From Kyrpidia tusciae DSM 2912 (GTDB lineage: Bacteria > Bacillota > Bacilli > Kyrpidiales > Kyrpidiaceae): a stretch of DNA of 64,000 nt. Positions within the stretch are counted from its first letter, which is position 1; every line of letters starts with the position of its first letter. The stretch is taken from contig NC_014098.1 of assembly GCF_000092905.1 (NCBI RefSeq), forward strand, positions 1,984,001 through 2,048,000, in the 5' to 3' direction. This document shows positions 17,170-26,142 of this stretch, piece by piece. A model generated the notes under the pieces. It was not told where the DNA came from. It ran no database searches and saw only the letters and a list, made by a program, of their open reading frames with translations. A program made the translations under genes and the position numbers.

Positions 17170-18033
17170 TCAAGATTTGGGTAAGCCCTGGGAGAGCCAT
17201 TTTTCGAGGGCAACCACCCCGGTGTACATAACCATTGACAGAATCGAAAGGACAACGACGCCGACCCAAACCAGTGGTATGTCCAGGATCGTACCGGCAT
17301 ACAAAATCATGCGCCCAACGCCCTGTTGGGAAGCAATGAACTCTCCCACAATGGCACCGGCCAGGGCAAGGGCAATATTGATCCGCAAGCTTCCGATAAT
17401 CCAAGGCATTGACCATGGCACCACCACTTTGAAAAATACATGTCGTCGCTGTGCCCCCAGGGAATACAATAAGCGTTCCATATCGGAATCCAGGCTCTTC
17501 ACCCCGCTGTACGCAGACAAAGCAGTGACGATAACGGTCATGAGAAAAGCTAGAGCAACTTTTGAGAAAAAGCCGATTCCAAGAAGAATGACAAGAACGG
17601 GAGCGAGAGCCAGTTTCGGCATCGCGTTCAGCAGAATCAAGAACGGTTCACTGACTTCAGCGTAAGACCTAGACCACCAAAAGGATAGACCGACTGCTGC
17701 CCCCACGAGAGTTCCCGACACAAAGCCAATCACTGTCGATCCTGAAGTATAGAGAACATCTGAAAGTAAAGTTCCTTGGGTGAGTTGAACCCATGCGGTC
17801 TGGACAATCGTGCTTGGCCTGCTCCAATAATAGGCATTTAGCCACCCGATTCGTGACAAGACCTCCCACAAACCGATGATCACGATTCCAACCACAATTC
17901 GTCCGGTCATCACCGAACGCCGATGGCGCCTTTCCAACTCTTCCTCGTCGAAAACAACCAGGCGGGCAGCGGATTCGTTTGGCAACGCGGCACTCCGAAG
18001 CACCGCTGCCACTTGTTCCTCTGCACCGTTCAT
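17170..18033 (-). CDS. ABC transporter permease, SsuC/TauC-like
   Basis: Inner-membrane subunit of 287 residues with six hydrophobic segments and the BPD_transp_1 EAA motif region (YSLGAQRRHVFFKVVVPWSM, residues about 192-211). It has a hydrophilic N-terminal extension of about 35 residues. It pairs with the ATPase encoded 27 bases upstream and the binding protein downstream. Confidence 0.9.
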   Translation of the reverse strand: MNGAEEQVAAVLRSAALPNESAARLVVFDEEELERRHRRSVMTGRIVVGIVIIGLWEVLSRIGWLNAYYWSRPSTIVQTAWVQLTQGTLLSDVLYTSGSTVIGFVSGTLVGAAVGLSFWWSRSYAEVSEPFLILLNAMPKLALAPVLVILLGIGFFSKVALAFLMTVIVTALSAYSGVKSLDSDMERLLYSLGAQRRHVFFKVVVPWSMPWIIGSLRINIALALAGAIVGEFIASQQGVGRMILYAGTILDIPLVWVGVVVLSILSMVMYTGVVALEKWLSQGLPKS

Positions 18034-18060
18034 TCATCATCCCTCCAAAAGGCGAACGCT

Positions 18061-18861
18061 TCACGAATAGCGTGCAGCCGGTTCGCGTTCGTCGTCCGTC
18101 TTGAATTCATCCGCCAGTAGATCGAGAAGGTGGTGCTTTAGTCTCATAAAGCGGTCAGATGTCATGTCTTCCTTCGTTCGTGGCCGCGCCAAAGACACCT
18201 GCACTTTCTCCTTTATCCGCCCAGGTCGCGCACTGAAAACGTAAATTTCGTCAGACAAATAAAGGGCTTCGTCGATATCATGGGTAACGAAGAGCACCGT
18301 TTTGCCAAAATCAGACCAGATCCTGAGGAGCCAATTTTGCATAGCAAGGCGGGTCTGGGCATCCAATGCACCAAAGGGTTCATCGAGAAGCATCACATCA
18401 CGGTCGTAGAGCAACGTCCGGAGCAACGCCGCACGTTGCCGCATGCCACCGGAGAGTTCCCTGGGATAGTGGTGCTCGAACCCGCGAAGTCCGTATTTTT
18501 CGATCAGTGGAACGGCTCGGGCCACAGCTTCCTTATGCGGCATCCCTCGAATTTCCATTCCCAAGATAATGTTATCGACGATGGTCCGCCACGGCAGGAG
18601 CATGTCTTTTTGGAGCATGTAACCGACAAATCCCGTTTTGCCCGTAATGACTTTCCCGTCCATAGAGACCTTACCCGTCGAGGGAATAGTGAGACCCGCG
18701 ATAATGTTGAATAAGGTTGATTTTCCACAGCCACTGGGGCCAATGATACTAACAAACCGTCCCTCAGGTACGGTCAAATGCGTTTCCTGCAACACCTGCA
18801 CATCCTGTTTGTTTTTGCGAAACCATTTGGATACCCCCGCTACTTCAATTTTGACGGTCAC
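18061..18861 (-). CDS. ABC transporter ATP-binding protein, SsuB/TauB-like
   Basis: Cytoplasmic ATPase of 266 residues with Walker A GPSGCGKST (about 41-49), the signature LSGGMRQRAALLRTLL, Walker B VMLLDEPFGALD and the H-loop FVTHDIDEAL. It energises the importer formed with the two following genes. The GTG start follows GGAGGTGG closely. About 200 bases of AT-rich sequence upstream (18.87-19.06 kb) presumably hold the operon promoter; no known riboswitch motif was seen there. Confidence 0.92.
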   Translation of the reverse strand: MTVKIEVAGVSKWFRKNKQDVQVLQETHLTVPEGRFVSIIGPSGCGKSTLFNIIAGLTIPSTGKVSMDGKVITGKTGFVGYMLQKDMLLPWRTIVDNIILGMEIRGMPHKEAVARAVPLIEKYGLRGFEHHYPRELSGGMRQRAALLRTLLYDRDVMLLDEPFGALDAQTRLAMQNWLLRIWSDFGKTVLFVTHDIDEALYLSDEIYVFSARPGRIKEKVQVSLARPRTKEDMTSDRFMRLKHHLLDLLADEFKTDDEREPAARYS

Positions 18862-19109
18862 GGGACCACCTCCAAATTGGGCTTGGCCTTAAAGGGAAAT
18901 TGATGAGGTATTTTTTTGATATAAAAAGCTACATATTACGTACTAAATATAATCATAGCAGGATTACATCTCTATCTTACTCCATTACATAGTTGATATG
19001 CAACACTCTAGGTCATGTATTTAGGATTATATATAACATAAATATCACCGGCTCGATCGTTTCCAGATGCTACGGATTGTCGTAAGATCGGGTGAACTAA
19101 AAACTAGAC

Positions 19110-19795
19110 AAGGGGGTAGTTCATATAGAATGCGTCTGGCCGATTCAAGCCTAGTCTCAACCTTCTGGATCTTACGCTGTTGGGGATGGGGGCCATCGTC
19201 GGCTCAGGGTGGCTGTTCCCCGCCCAGGGGGCGGCAGACTTTGCCGGGACCAACGCTTAGATCGCCTGGCTGATCGGCGGCGTGGCTATCGCCTTGATCG
19301 GTCTCGTCTATGCGGAGCTCGGCAGTGCAATGCCTTGGGCGGGAGGGTTTGTGCGCTATCCGCAGTACACCCAGGGAACCCTGGTCGGTTATCTCACCGG
19401 ATTCACCTCCATGCTGGCATACTCCAGTGTGGCGGGATCGAAGTGGAGGCGGACCCGTTGATTTTGGAGCCGAGGTCAAGAACCTCCCGCAGGGACATTC
19501 CACGGGCGATTCTGTTGTCCTCGGGAGGGGTTGCGGAATCGGTTAAAGCAGGACTGGAAAGCCGGGGCGTGGTCGGTGGTTTGCTTCGAGTCCATGTTGG
19601 TGATCGCCCACTTGGGGGACTACCAGCTTCCGGCCGGGGTTCACCCGGTAATTCCCAGCGGCTGGGATGACCTCATCGTCGCCATCGGAGCCCTGGTAAT
19701 TTACTACTGAGGAGTGAGCCATGCCCTCAACGTTCTGGAGATTGACACCGATGATCAGGAGGTTCTGGCAGTACGAGCTGCGGATGTGTAGGCTG
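19110..19795 (+). pseudogene. APC-family amino acid permease, multiply frameshifted
   Basis: Pieces of an APC permease appear in different frames. The N-terminal transmembrane part contains LTLLGMGAIVGSGWLFPAQG and is interrupted by an in-frame TAG at 19258-19260. It continues as IAWLIGGVAIALIGLVYAEL and GSAMPWAGGFVRYPQYTQGT. The conserved RRDIPRAILLS follows in another frame near 19.48 kb. The C-terminal helix WDDLIVAIGALVIYY then ends at a TGA where WG would be expected. About 230 codons of roughly 500 remain. The gene is dead, with at least one stop, several shifts and internal deletions. It sits between the ABC operon and the purine gene series. Confidence 0.82.
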
Positions 19796-19875
19796 ACGAA
19801 CATAAAGTTCCTTGACTGCCCGGCTCCCTGGTGCCCACCACCGGGGGCGCCGGGCGGCCCTGGAACCTTCCAGTG

Positions 19876-20571
19876 CTAGGCGTCATTCCTGTGTTCGAAA
19901 GAAAGCATTTCCCGTACTTCTGCGGCCATTTGTGCCACCAACTGTTGAATACCCGCCTTTCCCGCGTCTACCGACGGGTTGGCGGCATTGCCCCACACAC
20001 CGCTGGAGCTGATGCGACGCATCCCGAGGCCCTGCAGGGCCGTTTGTACATCCATGGCTTGGAAGGGCGGGGCATCCTCTTGGAGCATCGCAGTGCGATT
20101 TGCCAGCAGATCCGGCCAAAAGGCGGTGATGATAGAGGTCTCCAGGGAGCCGGCATGGACATCTTGTGGCCCCGCCATCTGATACGCCGCCCTGCGGGAT
20201 TTTGAGGACGGCAAAACGACAAGGGGAAGGTTGTGCCTGGCACCCAGCTCGGCGGCAAGGGATTCCAAAGCTTGGTTCCCCCCGTGCCAACTGACCAACA
20301 CCACCAAAGAAGGTCCGTAAGAGCCCCAAGCACGAAGGCTTGTCATCAGGTCGTCCAGAATATGGTGCAACGTGACAACAGACAGGCTGATCACACCCGG
20401 GAAGCCCCGGTGCTCCCAGGAAAGGGTGAAGGGAATGGGCGGCAATCGCAGCACGCGGTGAGTCCCTAAGACCTCTTCCAATTTTTCAGCCAAGAGAGCC
20501 GCAATCCGCAGGTCCGTGTCGATCGGCAAGATCGGACCGTGCTGCTCGACGGCACCCATGGGTAAAACCAC
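19876..20571 (-). CDS. Creatininase-family amidohydrolase
   Basis: Metal-dependent hydrolase fold. Ligand motifs are GAVEQHGPILPIDTD, SWEHRGFPG, VLVSWHGGNQ and HAGSLETS, as in creatinine amidohydrolase and MftE-like proteins. It ends the minus-strand purine series, so a cyclic amide or ureide-related substrate is plausible. The start is unclear. GTG 20571 begins right at VVLPMGAVEQ, and family members usually have 15-30 residues before this point. In-frame codons upstream do read like the missing part (RPYPELFREPKRI), but no ATG, GTG or TTG is present before the in-frame stop near 20655. Either a rare start is used or the 5' end is damaged. Confidence 0.78.
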   Translation of the reverse strand: MVLPMGAVEQHGPILPIDTDLRIAALLAEKLEEVLGTHRVLRLPPIPFTLSWEHRGFPGVISLSVVTLHHILDDLMTSLRAWGSYGPSLVVLVSWHGGNQALESLAAELGARHNLPLVVLPSSKSRRAAYQMAGPQDVHAGSLETSIITAFWPDLLANRTAMLQEDAPPFQAMDVQTALQGLGMRRISSSGVWGNAANPSVDAGKAGIQQLVAQMAAEVREMLSFEHRNDA

Positions 20572-20683
20572 AATCCTTTTGGGTTCCCGAAATAGCTCGG
20601 GATATGGCCGATTGGTTTCCAGTGCAAACCCTTCTTCCTTGGTCTGTGAATCGAGTAGGATTTAGGCAATTTCAGTTACCCGG

Positions 20684-22063
20684 TTACCTCATTCCCAGCA
20701 ACCGGTGAAACTGATGGATCACTTCTTTTTCATGAAATCCATTATACCAGTTCCCGTCCCGATAGATCACCTTGCCCGCCACCACAGTGGCGTCCACAGG
20801 CCGATGAATCCCCTGGGTCGCGGGCATCGCCGCCCAGTCTCGCCCGCTGCCGGCATATTCGGCCCGATCGATGTTGAGCAAGAAACAATCTCCGGCTTTC
20901 CCCACCTCAAGCACCCCGAGTTCCTCTCGGCCGAGAAGCCGCGCCCCTCCTGTCCCGGCCAGAGCCAGCATCTCCCGGGCCGTCAAAGCCTCGGGTCCCT
21001 CCGCCAACTGCTGCAGAAGATACGCGGTCCGGAGTTCCGCCAACAGATTCGAACTGTCGTTACTCGCCGACCCATCCACCCCAAGACCGACGAAAACCCC
21101 GGCCCGGTCCAAGCGATGAACAGGACAAATTCCCGAATGTAGCTTCATGTTGGACGAGGCGCAGTGCGCTACCCCCACTCCTGCCTCAGCTAAACGGCGG
21201 ATGTCTTCGCCGTCCAGGTGCACCGCGTGCGCAAACCATACATCTGGCCCCAGCCAACCCATATCGTCCATATACTCCACGGGCGATCGCCCGAATTTTT
21301 CGCGAGAATAAGTGATCTCGTCCATCGTTTCGGCCAGGTGAGTGTGCATCCTCACGCCGTATCGCCGGGCCAGGTCTGCCGTCTCCCGGAATAACGCCGC
21401 GTCCACTGAAGTCGGGGCACAGGGGGAGAGGACGACTTGGCGCATGGAGAACGGATGCGGATCATGGTAGGTGCGGATCAGTCGCTCGGATTCGGCCAGG
21501 ACGGTGTCCGGGTCTTCCACGAGGTCATCCTGGGGTAACCCACCCCGACTGTGACCGACAGACATGCTCCCCCGGGAACCGTGAAACCGAATGCCAATTC
21601 GTTCCGCCGCCTCAAACTGTCTGTCCAGGCAACCAAGTTGTCCTTTTGGAAACACATAGTGGTGATCCATGGTCGTGGTACAGCCGAATTGAACGAGCTC
21701 GGCCATGGCGAGAAGAGATGTATAATAGGTAAGTTCCTCGGTAACCCCCGTCCACATGGGAAAGAGGCGTTCCAACCAACCAAACAGCCCCAGCCCCTCC
21801 ACGTCCGGATGATTCCTCGTCATCACCTGGTACATGTGATGATGGGTGTTGACCAAGCCGGGATAGATCACGCAGCCGCTCGCGTCCAACACTTCGCATT
21901 GATCAAGTCTGTGGAGAATTCTTTCTTGAAAATGGCGATCCCGGGGTCCCAGATATGTGATGACGCCGCCCTCGATCACCAACTCCACACCCGTTTTCAC
22001 CGGATCTTCCGGGCGGCCCGTGACCAAGGCGGTCGAGTTTGTAATCCATAAATCTCCACCCAT
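20684..22063 (-). CDS. 8-oxoguanine deaminase-type amidohydrolase
   Basis: COG0402 aminohydrolase of about 459 residues that should deaminate 8-oxoguanine to urate, feeding the uricase of the same gene series. Zinc motifs are NTHHHMYQV, MHTHLAET, FAHAVHLDGEDI and LGVDGSASND. The segments FHGSRGSMSVGHSRGGLPQD and VEDPDTVLAESERLI are characteristic of the 8-oxoguanine deaminase/hydroxydechloroatrazine hydrolase branch. ATG 22063 has AGGGGG nine bases upstream and starts MGGDLWITNS; ATG 22093 is an alternative. About 150 bases separate it from the adenosine deaminase gene. Confidence 0.86.
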   Translation of the reverse strand: MGGDLWITNSTALVTGRPEDPVKTGVELVIEGGVITYLGPRDRHFQERILHRLDQCEVLDASGCVIYPGLVNTHHHMYQVMTRNHPDVEGLGLFGWLERLFPMWTGVTEELTYYTSLLAMAELVQFGCTTTMDHHYVFPKGQLGCLDRQFEAAERIGIRFHGSRGSMSVGHSRGGLPQDDLVEDPDTVLAESERLIRTYHDPHPFSMRQVVLSPCAPTSVDAALFRETADLARRYGVRMHTHLAETMDEITYSREKFGRSPVEYMDDMGWLGPDVWFAHAVHLDGEDIRRLAEAGVGVAHCASSNMKLHSGICPVHRLDRAGVFVGLGVDGSASNDSSNLLAELRTAYLLQQLAEGPEALTAREMLALAGTGGARLLGREELGVLEVGKAGDCFLLNIDRAEYAGSGRDWAAMPATQGIHRPVDATVVAGKVIYRDGNWYNGFHEKEVIHQFHRLLGMR

Positions 22064-22220
22064 TCCCAGCAGCCCCCTGTTCAGCGATGTCATTGTTTCT
22101 TTTGTGTAGCGGAAAAATTCACCGGGGAAGGCGTATCGTTTACCATCAATTCCGAGACTTCAGGCCGTGTCCGGGCCACAAGCCGACCGTCATTGCTGTG
22201 TCGTACAAACTGTGCAATTC

Positions 22221-23204
22221 TCACGACAGGCTTTCCCGCAGACTTTTCCGAAGTTCTCGTTTTTTTGACTCTTCGCAGAACGCGGCGCTGATAGCATACT
22301 CGGTGACCCGAGTGAGATCCTCCACCTTCCACCCAAGGGCCTCACTGACCATTTGAAATTCATCGTTTAAAGTGACGCCCAACAGTTCAGGATCATCAGT
22401 GTTAATCGTAACGGGGATCCCAGCCTCATACAGGGCTCCGACCGGATGATTGGACAAATCCGGGTACAACAGCGCAAGGTTGGAACTCACGCAGATGTTT
22501 AAGGGAACGTGATCCTGCGCCAGTCTGCGAACTAATTTCTGATCCTCAACCGCCCGGACGCCGTGATCAATCCGGTGTACCCCCAATACATCCAAGGCAT
22601 CGTACACCCCTTCGGGCCCAGAGGACTCCCCGGCGTGGGCCGTAAGCCCGTAGCCCAATGATTCGGCCATGGTGTAGGCTCCGGCAAACTTGGGGCCGGT
22701 TCTCCCCGCAGCCCCTTCATCTCCGTCCACCGAGATTCCCACCACCCGATTCGGGCGATAAACGCGAAGCCACTCCACCAAATCCCGGGCCTCTTTCTCT
22801 GTCTGGTGTCTAGCCAGAGAGAGCAGAATCCGGCAATCAGCTAACCCATCCTCTTGCGCCCGGTCGAATCCGGCGTGTACGGCCTCCACCAGCTGCTCAA
22901 GGTCCAGAGCCCTCCAATGCGTGGGGTTCACAATCACCTCGGAGTAGACAATCCCTTGTCGGCTCGATCGAAAGGCAAAGTCGTAAGCGATGGTCTCTAA
23001 TGTCGCCTGTTCCCGAACCAAGCCACACATCCAGTCCAAGAACCGCAGAAATCCGCCCAGTTCTTGAAAAGAAAACAGATCCCGCTCCTGTCTTGGTAAG
23101 GCAGCGTTCTGTTCGGCGGCCAGGGACAAAACGGTTTCTTTTGGTATGGCCCCTTCCAAATGGACATGCAACTCCACTTTCGGTAAATCCCGAATTACTT
23201 TCAT
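22221..23204 (-). CDS. add: Adenosine deaminase
   Basis: TIM-barrel zinc enzyme hydrolysing (deoxy)adenosine to inosine and ammonia. All family blocks are present: VELHVHLEG near the N-terminus, TAHAGESSGPEGV, HRIDHGVRAVED and ITINTDDPELLG-type VTINTDDPELLG with the catalytic Asp pair. Length 327 from ATG 23204 (GTG 23219 would add five residues). It follows the xanthine dehydrogenase genes and precedes the 8-oxoguanine deaminase gene in the same series. The BMP-type nucleoside importer upstream could supply its substrate. Confidence 0.92.
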   Translation of the reverse strand: MKVIRDLPKVELHVHLEGAIPKETVLSLAAEQNAALPRQERDLFSFQELGGFLRFLDWMCGLVREQATLETIAYDFAFRSSRQGIVYSEVIVNPTHWRALDLEQLVEAVHAGFDRAQEDGLADCRILLSLARHQTEKEARDLVEWLRVYRPNRVVGISVDGDEGAAGRTGPKFAGAYTMAESLGYGLTAHAGESSGPEGVYDALDVLGVHRIDHGVRAVEDQKLVRRLAQDHVPLNICVSSNLALLYPDLSNHPVGALYEAGIPVTINTDDPELLGVTLNDEFQMVSEALGWKVEDLTRVTEYAISAAFCEESKKRELRKSLRESLS

Positions 23205-23247
23205 ATCCACGAACACCACCCGGCCTCTCGAAGTTACAAACGCCCAA

Positions 23248-23772
23248 CTAGTCGGTTTCCCGACTGGATAACCGTTTCAGGACCCGCAAAATCCCGGCAT
23301 ACCCGGTGCACCGACAGAGGTTCCCCGAGAGTCCCTCTTCCAGATCTTCCATCGAAGGACGAGAATTTTTGCGGAACACCGCTTTCACAGCCATAATCAT
23401 CCCCGGGGTGCAGTACCCGCACTGAAAAGCCCCTTCCTCTAAAAAGGCACGCATAATGGTGTCTGGTGCGGTTGTGGACGAGGTCCCTTCGATGGTCTCG
23501 ACCGATTTCCCAGCGCACTGATACGCCATGATCAAACACGCATTAGCCGGTTTGCCATCCAGCAAAACCGAGCAGGCCCCGCAACGACCGATCTCACAAG
23601 AAACCTTCGCTCCGGTCAGCCCTAGGTCATTGCGTAAAATGTCCACCAGCGGCTTGGTCGGCTCCACCTTAAGGGTGACCGCCCTCCCGTTCACCATAAA
23701 ATTCAAGGCATAGGGACTGGGCATCGGCTTTCCCTGCGGGGCGACGCGATCGCTCAACGTCTCTTGTTTCAC
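23248..23772 (-). CDS. pucE: Xanthine dehydrogenase [2Fe-2S] subunit
   Basis: Small electron-transfer subunit of 174 residues. The N-terminal plant-type ferredoxin cluster is CEIGRCGACSVLLDG with a further Cys in NACLIMAYQC. The C-terminal helical domain binds the second cluster (QCGYCTPGMIM and GNLCRCTGYAGIL). It passes electrons from the molybdenum subunit to the FAD subunit. An N-terminal tail of about 20 residues precedes the ferredoxin fold. It lies 24 bases after the large subunit gene. Confidence 0.95.
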   Translation of the reverse strand: MKQETLSDRVAPQGKPMPSPYALNFMVNGRAVTLKVEPTKPLVDILRNDLGLTGAKVSCEIGRCGACSVLLDGKPANACLIMAYQCAGKSVETIEGTSSTTAPDTIMRAFLEEGAFQCGYCTPGMIMAVKAVFRKNSRPSMEDLEEGLSGNLCRCTGYAGILRVLKRLSSRETD

Positions 23773-23796
23773 GCTCCCTCATCTCCTCCAAGCAAG

Positions 23797-26142
23797 TTAT
23801 CGAGAAATCCTCTGCCCACCTCGCAGGGCGGGCTGGCGAGAGTCGTCGCGGCCACCCAAAAACTCACTCACCGGGCGGATGAGCATTTCCCTGGAAATCG
23901 GCAGCCGGGTCACCCACCGGCCAACCGCCTGCCTGACTGCGGCGGCCACGGCCGGGGCCAGGCCAACAGAGCCCACTTCCCCCACGCCCCGCGGTCCGTA
24001 CGGATCCCCGGGCGGCAGGTCCTCAATGGCGTAGACCTGCACGTGATGAGGGACGTCGCCGATGGTCGGGATCAGATACGTGTCCAAGTTTGTGGTGACA
24101 TAGTGGCCCGCTTCCATGGCCGCCTCTTCCATCAGCGCGAATCCCAGGGCCATGCTGCTCCCGCCCTCGATCTGCCCCAGGTACCCCATGGGGTTGATCA
24201 CCGGCCCCGCCGCCACGGCATGTTCCTCCCGCAACACTCTCACGGCGCCCGTCAGCACATCCACCTCCACCTCAGCGATGACCCCGGCAAAGGTGTACAA
24301 ATAATGGCCACCCATGATCGCATCCGGGGTGGTGGGAAAGTGAAACTGGACTTCAAAGCAGAGCCCGGCCACTCCCGACTCGGCGATCTCCCGATAGCTC
24401 GCCACCCTGTCCTCCCCCACCCATACGCCCCCCGGGCCGAGGCGAAGCCGGGACGCCGGTATCCCGGTCTTGGCAGCCGCCCTCTCGCAGATCGCCCGGC
24501 AGAACTGCGGTTGCAGCCGGCGCAGGGCTTGCCACACCATGGCGGTGGTCCGAGACGCCGTGGAAGACCCCCCGTGAGGAACCCGGGCCGTGTCTCCGAG
24601 AACCACCTCCACGTCCCCGGGCGCACAGGAAAAGAAATCCTGCATCATGAGAGACAAAGCGGACACCAGTCCTTGACCAAACTCCTCGTGGCCAAAAGCC
24701 ACCTCGATTTTTCCTTCTTCATTGAGCCGAAGGCGTCCGGCAGCGGGATCGGAAATCCCGAATCCAAGACCACAGCCGTGCATCACCATGGCCGCCCCCA
24801 CCCCCCGCCGCACCCAGGGAGCAGAGGGCTTTCCGTTCTCTCCCTCTGCCCGGCCGTCCGCCGCCACGGGAGAGTGCCGTTTCCCCCACAAGGGCGATCT
24901 CCTCAGGGCCTCCCATACATGCCGGGCGCCGTCCGTAGGGGCCACGCGCTGCCCCAACGGCCCGAGATCGTCCGCATCCCGCAGGTTGATCCCGCGAAAC
25001 TCCCAGGGATCCATCCCCAACCGCTCCGCCAGGCGATCCATCTGTCCCTCCAGGGCAAAAGCGGCCTGGTTCCCCCCGAAACCCCGGAACTCTCCGGAAA
25101 CGCCGTTGTTCGTATACACCGCCCACCCCTTCACATCCACGTGGGGAATCCGGTAGGACCCGATGACGTGCTCCGTGGCGAATTGCAACACCGGCGCCCC
25201 CAGGGTGGCATACGCGCCGGTGTCCGCCACGATCCTCACCTGGTGGGCCACCAGTCGGCCCGCCGCATCCGCCCCGGTTTTCATCGTGATTTTCATCGGA
25301 TGGCGCTTCAGTCCCGACCGCACCGACTCCCAGCGGGACTGGTGGATTTTCACCGGACGCCGGGTGCGCAGGGCCAAAAGCGCCCCGTAGGGCTGGATGT
25401 TCAGTTCGTCCTTGCCCCCAAAAGAACCGCCGATGGGACTCGAAACCACCCGGATGTCCGACTCCGGCATCGCCAGGATCCGGGCCAGTTGCATGCGATC
25501 CATATACCCGTGTTGGGTCGGCGCATACACGGTCAATCCTCCGTCCGGCTCCGGGACGAACAGCCCACCTTCCGTTTCCATATACACGTGCATCTGCCTG
25601 GGGGTCTCGTAGGTCTCCTCCACCACCGCGACGCATTCTCGAAAAGCCGACTCCACGTTGCCCCGCTCGTAGGACGTGTGATGGAGTATATTCCCACCCG
25701 GGTGCAAACGGGGCGCCCCCGGAGCCAATGCCGCCTCCGGGGAGTCGATCACCGGCAAAATCTCGTACTCCACCTGGATGAGCCCCAGGGCTTCCTCGGC
25801 CGCCTCTTCAGTTTCCGCCGCCACTGCCGCCACGGCGTCCCCGACAAAGCGCACCCGATCTTCACACAGGACCGGCTGATCCGGATACATGATGCCAAAT
25901 CGGTTCATCCCCGGCACATCCCGATGGGTGATCACCGCCACCACTCCGGGCACCGACGCGGCGCGCTCCGTCCGGATGACGATCATCCGGGCGTGGGGAT
26001 GTGGACTTCGCAAAATTTTCCCAACCAACATGCCCGGACAGGATAAATCCGTGAGAAATTTCATGGCACCCGTCACTTTTTCCGGCCCGTCCGGCCGCAC
26101 TCTCCATCGCCCGGAAGCCGATTCACGATTGAGTCGCCGCAC
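23797..26142 (-). CDS. pucD: Xanthine dehydrogenase molybdopterin-binding subunit
   Basis: Large catalytic subunit of 781 residues that hydroxylates hypoxanthine and xanthine to urate. Visible are the N-terminal aldehyde-oxidase hammerhead domain (KVTGAMKFLTDL, LRSPHPHARM), the Mo-binding GGSFGGKDE block (residues about 240-248), EFRGFGGNQAAFALE, and the C-terminal GPRGVGEVGSVG with the catalytic Glu. The GTG at 26142 is chosen because GGGAGGTGG lies just upstream; a GTG at 26151 overlaps that site. The start overlaps the end of the FAD-subunit gene, so the two are translationally coupled. Confidence 0.94.
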   Translation of the reverse strand: MRRLNRESASGRWRVRPDGPEKVTGAMKFLTDLSCPGMLVGKILRSPHPHARMIVIRTERAASVPGVVAVITHRDVPGMNRFGIMYPDQPVLCEDRVRFVGDAVAAVAAETEEAAEEALGLIQVEYEILPVIDSPEAALAPGAPRLHPGGNILHHTSYERGNVESAFRECVAVVEETYETPRQMHVYMETEGGLFVPEPDGGLTVYAPTQHGYMDRMQLARILAMPESDIRVVSSPIGGSFGGKDELNIQPYGALLALRTRRPVKIHQSRWESVRSGLKRHPMKITMKTGADAAGRLVAHQVRIVADTGAYATLGAPVLQFATEHVIGSYRIPHVDVKGWAVYTNNGVSGEFRGFGGNQAAFALEGQMDRLAERLGMDPWEFRGINLRDADDLGPLGQRVAPTDGARHVWEALRRSPLWGKRHSPVAADGRAEGENGKPSAPWVRRGVGAAMVMHGCGLGFGISDPAAGRLRLNEEGKIEVAFGHEEFGQGLVSALSLMMQDFFSCAPGDVEVVLGDTARVPHGGSSTASRTTAMVWQALRRLQPQFCRAICERAAAKTGIPASRLRLGPGGVWVGEDRVASYREIAESGVAGLCFEVQFHFPTTPDAIMGGHYLYTFAGVIAEVEVDVLTGAVRVLREEHAVAAGPVINPMGYLGQIEGGSSMALGFALMEEAAMEAGHYVTTNLDTYLIPTIGDVPHHVQVYAIEDLPPGDPYGPRGVGEVGSVGLAPAVAAAVRQAVGRWVTRLPISREMLIRPVSEFLGGRDDSRQPALRGGQRISR

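Noticed and set aside
18862-19062. Riboswitch (purine or thiamine type) in the AT-rich leader of the ABC importer
   Set aside because: None of the conserved aptamer strings of purine or TPP riboswitches could be found.
23764-26046. A 760-codon open frame on the plus strand opposite the xanthine dehydrogenase large subunit
   Set aside because: It is a mirror frame in GC-rich DNA; its translation is Pro/His/Arg-rich with no domain, while the minus strand encodes a complete molybdopterin subunit.
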